A stretch of 64,000 nucleotides of DNA from Rubrivivax gelatinosus IL144 (lineage in GTDB: Bacteria; Pseudomonadota; Gammaproteobacteria; Burkholderiales; Burkholderiaceae_C). Below the pieces are notes generated by a model. That model ran no database searches. It was not told the DNA's origin and worked only from the letters and a program-made list of their open reading frames with translations. Positions within the stretch are counted from its first letter, which is position 1. Every line of letters begins with the position of its first letter. Of the stretch, positions 7,714 to 18,992 are shown piece by piece. A program made the translations under genes and the position numbers. The stretch is taken from contig NC_017075.1 of the NCBI RefSeq assembly GCF_000284255.1, positions 248,001 to 312,000 of the forward strand, read 5' to 3'.

Positions 7714-8892
7714 CTAACGGGTGGGGCGCCAGTGTTGCACGGCCAGCGCCAGCGCGCCGGCGACCACGCCCCAGAAGGCCGCGCCCACGCCCCACAGGCT
7801 CAGGCCGCTGGCGGTGACGAGAAAGGTGATCAGCGCCGCCTCGCGGCTCTTCTCGTCCTTGGTCGCGACGGCCAGGCCGGTGCCGATCGTGCCCAGCAGC
7901 GCGAAGCCGGCCACCGCCACCACCAGTTCCTTCGGGAAGGCGGCGATCAGGCCGACGACGGCGCCGCCGAGCAGGCCGACGACGATGTAGAACAGGCCGG
8001 CCATCGTCGAGGCCCAGTAGCGCCGCGCCGGGTCTTCGTGGGCTTCGCGGCCCATGCAGATCGCGGCGGTGATCGCCGCCAGGTTCAGCGCGTAGCCGCC
8101 GAAGGGCGCCAGCAGCAGCGAGGCGATGCCGGTGGTGGCGACGACCGGCGACACCGGCGTGTCGTAGCCGGCGGCACGCTGCGCGGCGACGCCCGGCAGG
8201 TTCTGCGAGGCCATCGTGACGATGAACAGCGGCAGCGCCAGGCCGATCGTCGCCGCGACGCTGAACTCGGGCATCGTGAACACCGGCTGGGCCCACTGCC
8301 ATTCGATGCCGCCCAGGTGCAGCTGGCCGCGCGCGGCGGCGATCAGCGCGCCGACGGCGAGCACGCCCGGCACCGCGTACCGCGGCCACCAGCGCCGGCC
8401 GGCCAGGTAGGCCAGCAGCATCGCGAAGACCAGCGTGAACTCGCGCTGCATCGCGCCGAAGGCGTCGAAGGCGAAACGCGCCAGCACGCCGGCCAGCAGC
8501 GCCGCGGCCAGCGACTGCGGCAGCCGGTTCATCACGCGTGCGAAGGCGCCGGTGGCCCCGGCGGCGGTGATCAGCAGCGCGCAGAGCATGAAGGCGCCGA
8601 CTGCCTCGCCCATCGAGAAGCCGCTGCCGGCGGTGGCCAGCAGCGCCGCACCGGGCGTCGACCAGGCGGTCAGCACCGGCAGGCGGTACCAGAGGCTCAA
8701 GCCCGCGCTGGTCAGCCCCATGCCCAGCCCCAGCGCCCACATCCACGACACCGTCTGCGCCGGCGTCGCGCCGAAGGCCGCGGCGGCCTGGAAGACGATG
8801 ACCACCGAACTCGTGAAGCCCACGAGCACGGCGACGAAGCCGGCGACGACGGCGGGCAGCGACAGGTCGCGCAGCGAGATCCGCGCTCGCAT
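7714..8892 (-). CDS. benE: BenE-family membrane transporter
   Basis: A 392-residue, Ala/Gly-rich inner-membrane protein with about eleven or twelve helices, matching BenE/YdcO in length and in the segments FVAVLVGFTSSVVIVFQAA, GSGFSMGEAVGAF, NLPGVAAQRAAGYD and FGGYALNLAAITAAICMG. BenE was named as a benzoate transporter, but most members, including this one with no aromatic catabolic genes nearby, have no proven substrate. The ATG at 8892 gives the family N-terminus MRARISLRDLSLP. A GTG at 8904, immediately after the kup stop, would add four residues. Tight spacing on both sides places it in an operon between kup and gshB. Confidence 0.88.
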   Translation of the reverse strand: MRARISLRDLSLPAVVAGFVAVLVGFTSSVVIVFQAAAAFGATPAQTVSWMWALGLGMGLTSAGLSLWYRLPVLTAWSTPGAALLATAGSGFSMGEAVGAFMLCALLITAAGATGAFARVMNRLPQSLAAALLAGVLARFAFDAFGAMQREFTLVFAMLLAYLAGRRWWPRYAVPGVLAVGALIAAARGQLHLGGIEWQWAQPVFTMPEFSVAATIGLALPLFIVTMASQNLPGVAAQRAAGYDTPVSPVVATTGIASLLLAPFGGYALNLAAITAAICMGREAHEDPARRYWASTMAGLFYIVVGLLGGAVVGLIAAFPKELVVAVAGFALLGTIGTGLAVATKDEKSREAALITFLVTASGLSLWGVGAAFWGVVAGALALAVQHWRPTR

Positions 8893-8904
8893 CGTCTCAG
8901 ACAC

Positions 8905-10791
8905 TCAGATCTCGACCTTTGCGCCCAACTCCACGATGCGGTTGGCGGGCAGGTTCAGGAAGTCGCCGGCCGCAGCCGCGTTGCGGTGCATGCTGGCGAA
9001 GAGCTTTTCGCGCCACAGCGCCATGCCGCCGCCGAAGGTCGGGATCACCGCGTCGCGCGACAGGAAGTAGCTGGTCTCCATCTCGTCCAGCGGCACGCCG
9101 CGGCCCTGCAGCAGCTTCAGCGCCTCGGGCACGTCGGGATCGTTCATGAAGCCGAAGTGCAGCCGCACCTGCCAGCAGCGGTGGCCCAGCTGCTCGACTT
9201 CCAGCCGCTTGTCGAAGCCGACCCAGGGCACCTCGTGATGCTGCACGGTGACGAAGACGTTGTGCTCGTGCAGCACCTTGTTGTGCTTGAGGTTGTGCAT
9301 CAGCGCGTTGGGCGTCAGGCCGGCTTCGCTGGACAGGAAGATCGCGGTGCCCGACACGCGTGTCGGCGGGCTCACGAACACCGCCTCCAGGAAGCTCTTC
9401 AGGTCGATGGCTTCGTCGCGCAGGCGTTCGCCGACGAGGCGGCGGCCGTCGACCCAGGTGCGCATCAGCGTGAACATCGCGATGCCGATGACCAGCGGGA
9501 ACCAGCCGCCGGCCAGCAGCTTCAGCACGTTGGAGGCGAAGAAGGTGACGTCGATCGCGAGGAAGAAGCCGGTCGCCGCCAGCGCCAGCGCCAGCGGGTA
9601 CTTCCAGCCGTAGCGGATGACGAAGAAGGTCATGATCGTCGTGATCGTCATGTCCAGCGTCACCGTGATGCCGTAGGCCGCGGCCAGCTTGGACGAGCTG
9701 CCGAACAGCCCGACCGCCAGCACGATGCAGGCGTACAGCCCCCAGTTGACGAAGGGCACGTAGATCTGGCCGGTGTCGCGCACCGAGGTGTGCACCACCC
9801 GCAGCCGCGGCAGCAGGCCGAGCTGGATGGCCTGCTTGGTCACCGAGAAGGCGGCCGTGATCAGCGCCTGCGAGGCGATGACGGTGGCCGCGGTGGCCAG
9901 CAGCACCAGCGGCAGCCGCGCCCAGCCCGGGGCCAGCAGGAAGAACGGGTTCTCGACGGCCGTCGGGTCCTCGAGCAGCAGCGCGCCCTGGCCGAAGTAG
10001 TTGACGACCAGCGCCGGCGCCACCAGCCCGTACCAGGCGATGCGGATCGGCAGCCGGCCGAAGTGGCCCAGGTCGGCGTACAGCGCCTCGCCGCCGGTGA
10101 CGACCAGCACCACCGAGCCCAGCGCGATGAAGGCCACCAGCGGGTGGTGGGCGATGAAATGCGCCGCGTGGGTGGGCGACATCGCGACCAGCACCGTCGG
10201 GTGCTCGATGATCTGCGGCACGCCCAGCGCGATCAGCACCGCGAACCAGATCATCGTCACCGGCCCGAAGGCGCGGCCGATGCCGCCGGTGCCGAAGCGC
10301 TGCACCGAGAACAGCCCGGTCAGCACGATCAGCGTGATCGGCACGACCCAGTGTTCGAGCTGCGGCGCGGCGACCTCCAGGCCCTCGACCGCCGACAGCA
10401 CCGACACCGCCGGCGTGATGACGCCGTCGCCGTAGAAGATCGCCGTGCCGAACATGCCCAGCGCCAGCAGGCCGCGGCGCAGCCGGGGCTTCTCGGCCAC
10501 TGCCGAGGTCGCCAGCGCCAGCATCGCGATCAGGCCGCCCTCGCCGCGGTTGTCCGCGCGCAGGATCAGCAGCACGTATTTCAGCGAGACGATGATCGTC
10601 ATCGTCCAGAAGATCAGCGACAGCACGCCGAGGATGTTCTCCCGCGTCACCGGCACGTGGCCGGCGTGGAAGACTTCCTTCAGCGCGTACAGCGGGCTGG
10701 TGCCGATGTCGCCATAGACGACGCCGAGCGCGCCGAGCGTGAGCGCGGCGACGGCGGCGGGCGTGCGGGGGGTGGGCGGATGCGGAGTCAC
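8905..10791 (-). CDS. kup: Kup-type low-affinity potassium uptake protein
   Basis: A 628-residue K+ transporter of the Kup/HAK family. The N-terminal signature [20 protein letters not shown] is exact, followed by about twelve membrane helices (for example [20 protein letters not shown]) and a cytoplasmic C-terminal domain of about 170 residues with [20 protein letters not shown]. The start is a GTG at 10791, giving [20 protein letters not shown]; longer in-frame versions add Ser/Thr/Pro-rich sequence unlike any Kup. It lies between gshA and benE. Its stop is followed directly by the benE start region, implying one transcript. Confidence 0.95.
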   Translation of the reverse strand: MTPHPPTPRTPAAVAALTLGALGVVYGDIGTSPLYALKEVFHAGHVPVTRENILGVLSLIFWTMTIIVSLKYVLLILRADNRGEGGLIAMLALATSAVAEKPRLRRGLLALGMFGTAIFYGDGVITPAVSVLSAVEGLEVAAPQLEHWVVPITLIVLTGLFSVQRFGTGGIGRAFGPVTMIWFAVLIALGVPQIIEHPTVLVAMSPTHAAHFIAHHPLVAFIALGSVVLVVTGGEALYADLGHFGRLPIRIAWYGLVAPALVVNYFGQGALLLEDPTAVENPFFLLAPGWARLPLVLLATAATVIASQALITAAFSVTKQAIQLGLLPRLRVVHTSVRDTGQIYVPFVNWGLYACIVLAVGLFGSSSKLAAAYGITVTLDMTITTIMTFFVIRYGWKYPLALALAATGFFLAIDVTFFASNVLKLLAGGWFPLVIGIAMFTLMRTWVDGRRLVGERLRDEAIDLKSFLEAVFVSPPTRVSGTAIFLSSEAGLTPNALMHNLKHNKVLHEHNVFVTVQHHEVPWVGFDKRLEVEQLGHRCWQVRLHFGFMNDPDVPEALKLLQGRGVPLDEMETSYFLSRDAVIPTFGGGMALWREKLFASMHRNAAAAGDFLNLPANRIVELGAKVEI

Positions 10792-10841
10792 GAGACGGCA
10801 GGCCTCGCGGCCGCGCGGATGCGGCGCGATCGTAGCGAAAC

Positions 10842-10876
10842 CCGGGCCGGCGTGCGCGGGCACGCCGCAGGCCCGG
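10842..10876 (-). terminator. Bulged 14-bp hairpin after gshA
   Basis: CCGGGCC (10842-10848) pairs with GGCCCGG (10870-10876), and the adjoining GGCGTGC pairs with GCACGCC around a GCGG loop, with a 3-base bulge. It sits just past the gshA stop on the coding strand. The tract that follows is only GTTTCGC, so it is a weak or partial terminator, or an mRNA 3'-end stabiliser, ahead of kup. Confidence 0.45.
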
Positions 10877-10882
10877 AGTCGG

Positions 10883-12178
10883 CTACTCGTAGATCTCGGC
10901 GTCCGGGTCGGTGGCTTCCAGCTCGTAGGCCGCGGCCAGCATCGCCAGCCGGCCGATGACGCCGTACATGTAGAAGCGGTTGGGCGCACTGGCGCCGGGC
11001 TTGGCGCCCGGGCGCGGCAGCTGGGTCGATTCGGCGAAGGCCAGCGGCACGACGTCCGAGCCCGGCGCGTTGAGGTTCTCGTCGATGCCGCGTTCGCCGT
11101 GCACGCGGTAGAAGCCGCCGACGACGTAGCGGTCGATCATGCAGACCACCGGTTCGGCGGCGGCGTCGGCCACGCGTTCGTGCGTCGGCACGCCTTCCTG
11201 GATGATGACCTCGCTGATGTGCTGGCCGTCCTTGGCGACGCTCATGCGCTCGCGCGTGTGGCGGCTGATCTCGTCGAGCTCCTTGGCGTCGCGCACCGTC
11301 ATCACGCCCATGCCGTAGGTGCCGTTGTCGGCCTTGACGACGACGAAGGGCTTCTCGGCGATGCCGTATTCCTTGTACTTGCGGCGCACCTTGGCCAGCA
11401 GCTGGTCGGCGGCCGACTGCACGCACTCCAGGCCGGTGGCTTCGCCGAAGTCGACCTGGCCGCACTGGCCGTACATCGGGTTGATCAGCCAGGGGTCCAT
11501 GCCCAGCAGCTTGGCGAACTTCTTGGCGACTTCCTCGTAGCTGCGGAAGTGGCGGCTCTTGCGGCGCACGCCCCAGCCGGCGTGCAGCGGCGGCAGCAGG
11601 TACTGCTGGTGCAGGTCTTCCAGGATCGCCGGCGTGCCCGCCGACAAGTCGTTGTTCAGCAGGATCGTGCAGGGGTCGAAGTCCTTGAGCCCCAGGCGGC
11701 CGCGGGCGCGCAGCAGCGGCTCGAGCACCAGCTCGCCGCCGTCGGGCAGGGCCAGCGGCACCGGCGACTTCAGGTCCTCGTCCAGCGAGCCCAGGCGCAC
11801 GTTCAGGCCCGCCTGGTTGAAGACCTGGATCAGGCACTGCAGGTTGGCCAGGTACTCGGGGCTGCGCGTGTGGCGCTCCGGGATCAGCAGCAGGTTCTTG
11901 GCTTCGGGGCAGATCTTCTCGATCGCCGCCATCGCCGCCTGCACCGCCAGCGGCAGCATCTGCGGCGTCAGGTGGTTGAAGCTGCCGGGGAACAGGTTGG
12001 TGTCGACCGGCGCGAGCTTGAAGCCGGCGTTGCGCAGGTCCACCGAGGTATAGAACGGAGGCGTGTGCTCCATCCATTCGAGCCGGAACCAGCGTTCGAT
12101 CGCCGGCATCGACTCCAGGACGCGCGCCTCGAGCTCGTTGATCGGGCCGGTGAGGGCGGTGACGAGATTGGGGACCAT
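10883..12178 (-). CDS. gshA: Glutamate-cysteine ligase, proteobacterial type 3
   Basis: A 431-residue soluble enzyme matching the short GshA class found in many betaproteobacteria and acidithiobacilli rather than the E. coli form. Recognisable segments include [61 protein letters not shown] and [18 protein letters not shown], the last resembling an ATP-grasp lid. It makes gamma-glutamylcysteine, the first step to glutathione; gshB lies downstream on the same strand after kup and benE. The ATG at 12178 gives [20 protein letters not shown]; the upstream extension is low complexity. Its promoter should lie between the amtB terminator and this start, but no clear sigma-70 boxes are visible. Confidence 0.93.
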   Translation of the reverse strand: MVPNLVTALTGPINELEARVLESMPAIERWFRLEWMEHTPPFYTSVDLRNAGFKLAPVDTNLFPGSFNHLTPQMLPLAVQAAMAAIEKICPEAKNLLLIPERHTRSPEYLANLQCLIQVFNQAGLNVRLGSLDEDLKSPVPLALPDGGELVLEPLLRARGRLGLKDFDPCTILLNNDLSAGTPAILEDLHQQYLLPPLHAGWGVRRKSRHFRSYEEVAKKFAKLLGMDPWLINPMYGQCGQVDFGEATGLECVQSAADQLLAKVRRKYKEYGIAEKPFVVVKADNGTYGMGVMTVRDAKELDEISRHTRERMSVAKDGQHISEVIIQEGVPTHERVADAAAEPVVCMIDRYVVGGFYRVHGERGIDENLNAPGSDVVPLAFAESTQLPRPGAKPGASAPNRFYMYGVIGRLAMLAAAYELEATDPDAEIYE

Positions 12179-12276
12179 GGCAGGCGGGGAGGGTGAGGCG
12201 GAAATTCTGGCACGTGGGGGCGGCGGCACGAAGCACAAGCGCCGCGGGCATCCGCTGCGCGACCGTCATGGGCAAG

Positions 12277-12301
12277 AAAAAGGGCCGCCCGAAGGCGGCC
12301 C
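12277..12301 (-). terminator. Rho-independent terminator of glnK-amtB
   Basis: Read on the minus strand, GGGCCGCC and GGCGGCCC form an 8-bp stem around a TTCG tetraloop (12282-12301), followed by TTTTTC (12281 down to 12276). It stands 20 bases past the amtB stop and separates that operon from gshA. This is a textbook terminator. Confidence 0.93.
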
Positions 12302-12321
12302 CGTGTCGCGGTGACGGCAGC

Positions 12322-13836
12322 TTACTTGTTGTAGGCCGTCTCGCCGTGCGAGGTGATGTCCAGACCTTCGCGTTCCTCTTCTTCCGGCACGCGCAGGCCG
12401 ATGACCTTGTCGACGACCCAGTACGAGACGAACGCGACCGCAGCCGACCAGACGATGGTCACGCCGACGGCCTTGGCCTGGATCAGCAGCTGGGTCAGGA
12501 TGTCGTTGGAGCCGACCGTGGCGGTGACCCAGTCGGTCACCAGGCCCGGGCCGCCGAGCGCCTGGTTGTTGAACACACCGGTCAGCAGCGCACCGATGAT
12601 GCCGCCGACGCCGTGCACGCCGAACACGTCCAGCGAGTCGTCGGCGCCGAGGATCTTCTTCAGGCCGGTGACGCCCCACAGGCAGGCGAAGCCGGCGATG
12701 AAGCCGATGACCAGGCCGCCGACGATGCCGACGTTGCCGGCGGCCGGGGTGATGGCCACGAGGCCGGCGACGGCACCCGAGGCGGCACCCAGCATCGAGG
12801 CCTTGCCCTTGATCAGCGCTTCGCCGACGCACCAGGCCAGCACCGCGGCGGCGGTGGCGGAGAAGGTGTTCAGGAAGGCCAGCGCGGCGCTGTTGCCCGC
12901 TTCCAGCGCCGAGCCGGCGTTGAAGCCGAACCAGCCGACCCACAGCAGCGAGGCGCCGACCATGGTCATCGTCAGGTTGTGCGGGGCCATGGCTTCCTTG
13001 CCGTAGCCGATGCGCTTGCCGATCATGTAGGCGCCGACCAGGCCGGCGACGGCGGCGTTGATGTGCACCACGGTGCCGCCAGCGAAGTCCAGCGCGCCCC
13101 ACTGCCACAGCAGGCCGGCCTTGGCGTTCATCGCGTCGACGACTTCAGGGCCGGTGTAGGCGTCCGGGCCCATCCAGTACCAGACCATGTGCGCGATCGG
13201 CGTGTAGCTGAAGGTGAACCACAGCACCATGAACAGCAGCACGGCGGAGAACTTCACGCGTTCGGCGAAGGCGCCGACGATCAGGCCGCAGGTGATGGCC
13301 GCGAACGTGGCCTGGAAGGCGACGAAGACGATCTCGGGGATCACGACGCCCTTGCTGAAGGTCGCGCCCATCGCGAACGCGCCGGTCGCGGGGTCGAAGA
13401 TGCCCTTCAGGAACAGCCGGTCGAAGCTGCCGATGAACTGGTTGCCTTCGGTGAACGCCAGGCTGTAGCCGTAGACGACCCACAGCACGGTGATCAGCGA
13501 GAAGGTGACGAACACCTGCATCAGCACCGACAGCATGTTCTTGCTGCGCACCAGGCCGCCGTAGAACAGCGCCAGGCCGGGGATCGACATCATGATCACC
13601 AGCAGCGTGGAGACGAGCATCCAGCTCACGTCGCCCTTGTTGGGCACCGGGGCAGCGACGGCGGCCGAGGCGGCATCGGCAGCCGCGGAAGCGGCTTCGG
13701 CCGGTGCGGCCGCCGCGGCGGTGGCCACGGCGTCGGAAGCGGCGGCAGCGGCCGAGGCGGCGTCCTGGGCGAGCGCCAGGTCCACCGAGCCCAGGAGCGC
13801 GAGCCCCACGGCCAGGATCGATAGCAGTTTCTTCAT
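12322..13836 (-). CDS. amtB: Ammonium transporter AmtB
   Basis: A 504-residue Amt channel. It begins with a cleavable signal (MKKLLSILAVGLALLGSVDL, cut near ALAQ), then an Ala-rich periplasmic segment of about 50 residues, then eleven membrane helices. Family segments are visible: YGGLVRSKNMLSVLMQVF, ERVKFSAVLLFM, WGALDFAGGTVVHINAAVAG with the first pore His, and GVHGVGGIIGALLTGVF with the second. It conducts ammonia across the inner membrane and is gated by the P-II protein encoded 38 bases upstream. Regulation is probably by nitrogen through the sigma-54 promoter ahead of glnK. Confidence 0.97.
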   Translation of the reverse strand: MKKLLSILAVGLALLGSVDLALAQDAASAAAAASDAVATAAAAAPAEAASAAADAASAAVAAPVPNKGDVSWMLVSTLLVIMMSIPGLALFYGGLVRSKNMLSVLMQVFVTFSLITVLWVVYGYSLAFTEGNQFIGSFDRLFLKGIFDPATGAFAMGATFSKGVVIPEIVFVAFQATFAAITCGLIVGAFAERVKFSAVLLFMVLWFTFSYTPIAHMVWYWMGPDAYTGPEVVDAMNAKAGLLWQWGALDFAGGTVVHINAAVAGLVGAYMIGKRIGYGKEAMAPHNLTMTMVGASLLWVGWFGFNAGSALEAGNSAALAFLNTFSATAAAVLAWCVGEALIKGKASMLGAASGAVAGLVAITPAAGNVGIVGGLVIGFIAGFACLWGVTGLKKILGADDSLDVFGVHGVGGIIGALLTGVFNNQALGGPGLVTDWVTATVGSNDILTQLLIQAKAVGVTIVWSAAVAFVSYWVVDKVIGLRVPEEEEREGLDITSHGETAYNK

Positions 13837-13874
13837 GATGGGGTGGTTTCTCGGGTTGGTCTCGGGTCGCGCCT

Positions 13875-14231
<357 letters not shown>

Positions 14232-14438
14232 CTAGGGTTGCGTGTGCCCGCCCGCCGACGCCGCGCCGGAGCGCGCCGTGCGGACGTGGCCGGCCGTGGC
14301 GACGGGGATGTGCTTCGGCACCGGATGCGCTCGGCCCAGGGCCTGCACCGCGGGAGTCGCTGCGGTGTCGGGGCTGGCCGGGATCAGTCTCTTCATGAGG
14401 GGCTGCAGTGCGGAGGTGACGAGTGCCGTCGCGGCTAC

Positions 14439-14455
14439 TGCAGCTTCCATGCCAG
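14439..14455 (-). promoter_or_regulatory. Sigma-54 promoter for glnK-amtB
   Basis: The minus strand reads TGGCATGGAAGCTGCA, close to the consensus TGGCAC-N5-TTGCW, with exact GG/GC spacing (GG at 14453-14452, GC at 14441-14440). The expected start near 14428 leaves a leader of about 215 bases before glnK. The 401 bases between glnK and comM contain this element and the NtrC site below, but no gene I would support. Confidence 0.75.
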
Positions 14456-14538
14456 TGACCACAAACGGTTACAGCCGCGGCGGACGGGGCTGCGGCCGGC
14501 TTCCATGCGATGCACGGCGCCGTGCATCCCTCTTTTGG

Positions 14539-14555
14539 TGCACTCCCTTGGTGCG
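14539..14555. promoter_or_regulatory. NtrC-binding site upstream of glnK
   Basis: TGCACTCCCTTGGTGCG matches the NtrC consensus TGCACC-N5-GGTGCA in 10 of 12 arm positions. It lies about 110-125 bases upstream of the predicted sigma-54 start, the usual enhancer distance. A perfect 20-bp palindrome at 14509-14528, centred on GGCGCC with TGCAC/GTGCA arms one base too close for the consensus, may be a second, weaker site. Confidence 0.7.
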
Positions 14556-14614
14556 AGGCCGCCGCCGCGTGCGCGCCGCCGGCGGCCCGGACAATCGCCG
14601 CGGGGAGGCGGCAG

Positions 14615-16144
14615 ATGAGCTTGGCGGTGGTGGCGAGCCGTGCGCTCGACGGGCTGGACGCGCCGGCGGTGCACGTCGAGGTGCAGCTCGCCAACGGTTT
14701 GCCGTGTTTCACGCTCGTCGGCCTCGCGGATACCGAAGTCAAGGAATCGCGCGAGCGCGTGCGCGCGGCGCTGCAGCACAGCGGCTTCCAGTTCCCGCAC
14801 AACAAACGCATCACGGTCAACCTGGCGCCGGCCGACCTGCCCAAGGAGTCGGGGCGTTTCGACCTGCCGATCGCGCTGGGCATCCTGGCCGCCGACGGCG
14901 TGCTCGACGCCGCCCGGCTGGCGGCCTGCGAGTTCGCCGGCGAGCTGTCGCTGGCCGGCGAGCTTCGCCCGGTGCGCGGCGCGCTGGCCCTGGCGCTGGC
15001 CGCGCGCCGCGACGGCGGCGGCCGCACGCTGGTGCTGCCGGCGGCCAGCGCCGGCAGCGCGGCCCGGGTCGGCGGGCTGGACGTGCGCGGTGCGGCGACG
15101 CTGCTCGAGGTCGTGCAGGCGCTGCTGCCCGGCGAAGCCGCCGAGCCGCTGTCTCCGGCACGGCCGCCGCCGGCCGAGCCCGGCGAGCCGGCGCCCGACC
15201 TGCGCGACGTGCGCGGCCAGGCGGCGGCCAAGCGGGCGCTGGAGATCGCCGCCGCGGGCGCGCACTCGCTTCTGCTCGTCGGCCCGCCCGGCACCGGCAA
15301 GTCGATGCTCGCCGCGCGCCTGCCCGGGCTGCTGCCGGCGATGGACGACGAGGAGGCGCTGGTCAGCGCCGCGCTGCAAGGGCTGGCGCCGCAGGCCCTG
15401 GACGGCGCCGGCTTCGGCCGCCGGCCGGTGCGTTCGCCCCACCACAGTGCGAGTGCGGTGGCGCTGGTCGGCGGCGGTTCGCCGCCGCGGCCGGGCGAGA
15501 TCTCGCTGGCGCACGGCGGCGTGCTGTTCCTCGACGAGCTGCCCGAGTTCGCGCGCGCCGCGCTGGAGGCGCTGCGTGAACCGCTGGAGACCGGCCGGGT
15601 GACGATCTCGCGCGCCGCGCGCCAGGCGCAGTTCCCGGCGCGCTTCCAGCTCGTCGCGGCGATGAACCCCTGTCCCTGCGGCTGGCTGGGCGCTTTCGCC
15701 GCCACCGGCCGCGCCTGCCGCTGCGGCGCCGACGGCGTGGCGCGTTACCGCAGCCGGCTGTCGGGGCCGCTGCTCGACCGCATCGACCTGCAGATCGAGG
15801 TGCCGGCGGTGCGCCCGGCCGAGCTGATGGGCGCTCCCAGCGGCGAGAGCTCGGCGGCGGTGGCGGCGCGGGTGGCGGCCGCACGCTCGCGCCAGCTCGA
15901 CCGCCAGGGCGAGCCCAACGGCCGCCTCGGCGCGGCCGACACCGACCGCTGCTGCGTCGCCGAGGCCGCCGCGCGGCGCCTGCTGCAGACCGCGGCCGAG
16001 AAGCTGGGCTGGTCGGGCCGGCGCCTGCACCGCACGCTGCGCGTCGCGCGCACGATCGCCGACCTGGACGGCGCCGCGACGATCGGCGTCACCACGATGG
16101 CCGAGGCGCTGCAGCTGCAGCGCGGGCTCGACGCCGCGGACTGA
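14615..16144 (+). CDS. comM: ComM-type YifB AAA+ ATPase (Mg-chelatase subunit ChlI-like)
   Basis: A 509-residue AAA+ protein of the YifB/ComM family. The N-terminal half is the Lon-protease-like fold (NGLPCFTLVGLADTEVKESR). The ATPase domain has Walker A LLVGPPGTGKSMLAARLPGL and Walker B GVLFLDELPEF. A zinc-type cysteine cluster follows (AMNPCPCGWLG, then CRCG), then the C-terminal helical domain. ComM is a hexameric helicase that drives branch migration in natural transformation. The start at 14615 gives MSLAVVASRALDGLDAPAVH after a GGGGAGGCGG ribosome site; the longer in-frame version overlaps the NtrC site. Stops four bases from the convergent metH stop. Confidence 0.94.
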   Translation: MSLAVVASRALDGLDAPAVHVEVQLANGLPCFTLVGLADTEVKESRERVRAALQHSGFQFPHNKRITVNLAPADLPKESGRFDLPIALGILAADGVLDAARLAACEFAGELSLAGELRPVRGALALALAARRDGGGRTLVLPAASAGSAARVGGLDVRGAATLLEVVQALLPGEAAEPLSPARPPPAEPGEPAPDLRDVRGQAAAKRALEIAAAGAHSLLLVGPPGTGKSMLAARLPGLLPAMDDEEALVSAALQGLAPQALDGAGFGRRPVRSPHHSASAVALVGGGSPPRPGEISLAHGGVLFLDELPEFARAALEALREPLETGRVTISRAARQAQFPARFQLVAAMNPCPCGWLGAFAATGRACRCGADGVARYRSRLSGPLLDRIDLQIEVPAVRPAELMGAPSGESSAAVAARVAAARSRQLDRQGEPNGRLGAADTDRCCVAEAAARRLLQTAAEKLGWSGRRLHRTLRVARTIADLDGAATIGVTTMAEALQLQRGLDAAD

Positions 16145-16148
16145 AGCC

Positions 16149-18872
<2,724 letters not shown>

Positions 18873-18895
18873 CGTGTCACTCCAGGGGGAATGGG

Positions 18896-18978
18896 ACGAG
18901 CGCCGTTGCTGCGGCCGCGACCGGTGCCGCGGCTCGCCCCGAGCCTGGTGGCCGACGCCATCGCAACGCTCCTCGGGG
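18896..18978 (-). promoter_or_regulatory. S-adenosylhomocysteine (SAH) riboswitch
   Basis: The minus-strand leader of metH reads CCGAGGAGCGTTGCGA, then CCAGGCTCGG, and finally CAACGGCGCTCGTC. These are the three conserved blocks of the SAH riboswitch, in order and with the expected pairings: GAGCG with CGCTC closing the structure, and CCGAG with CTCGG forming the pseudoknot. A variable GC-rich hairpin lies between blocks two and three. The class turns genes on when SAH accumulates, to recycle it through methionine synthesis. It ends 23 bases before the metH ATG, suiting translational control, and begins 14 bases past the preceding gene's stop. Confidence 0.9.
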
Positions 18979-18992
18979 CAGGGTCCGCGATT

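Noticed and set aside
14232..14462. 76-residue minus-strand reading frame between glnK and comM
   Set aside because: Its start codons (GTG 14462, ATG 14450) lie on or upstream of the predicted sigma-54 promoter, so the glnK transcript would not include them, and the composition is low-complexity Ala/Pro.
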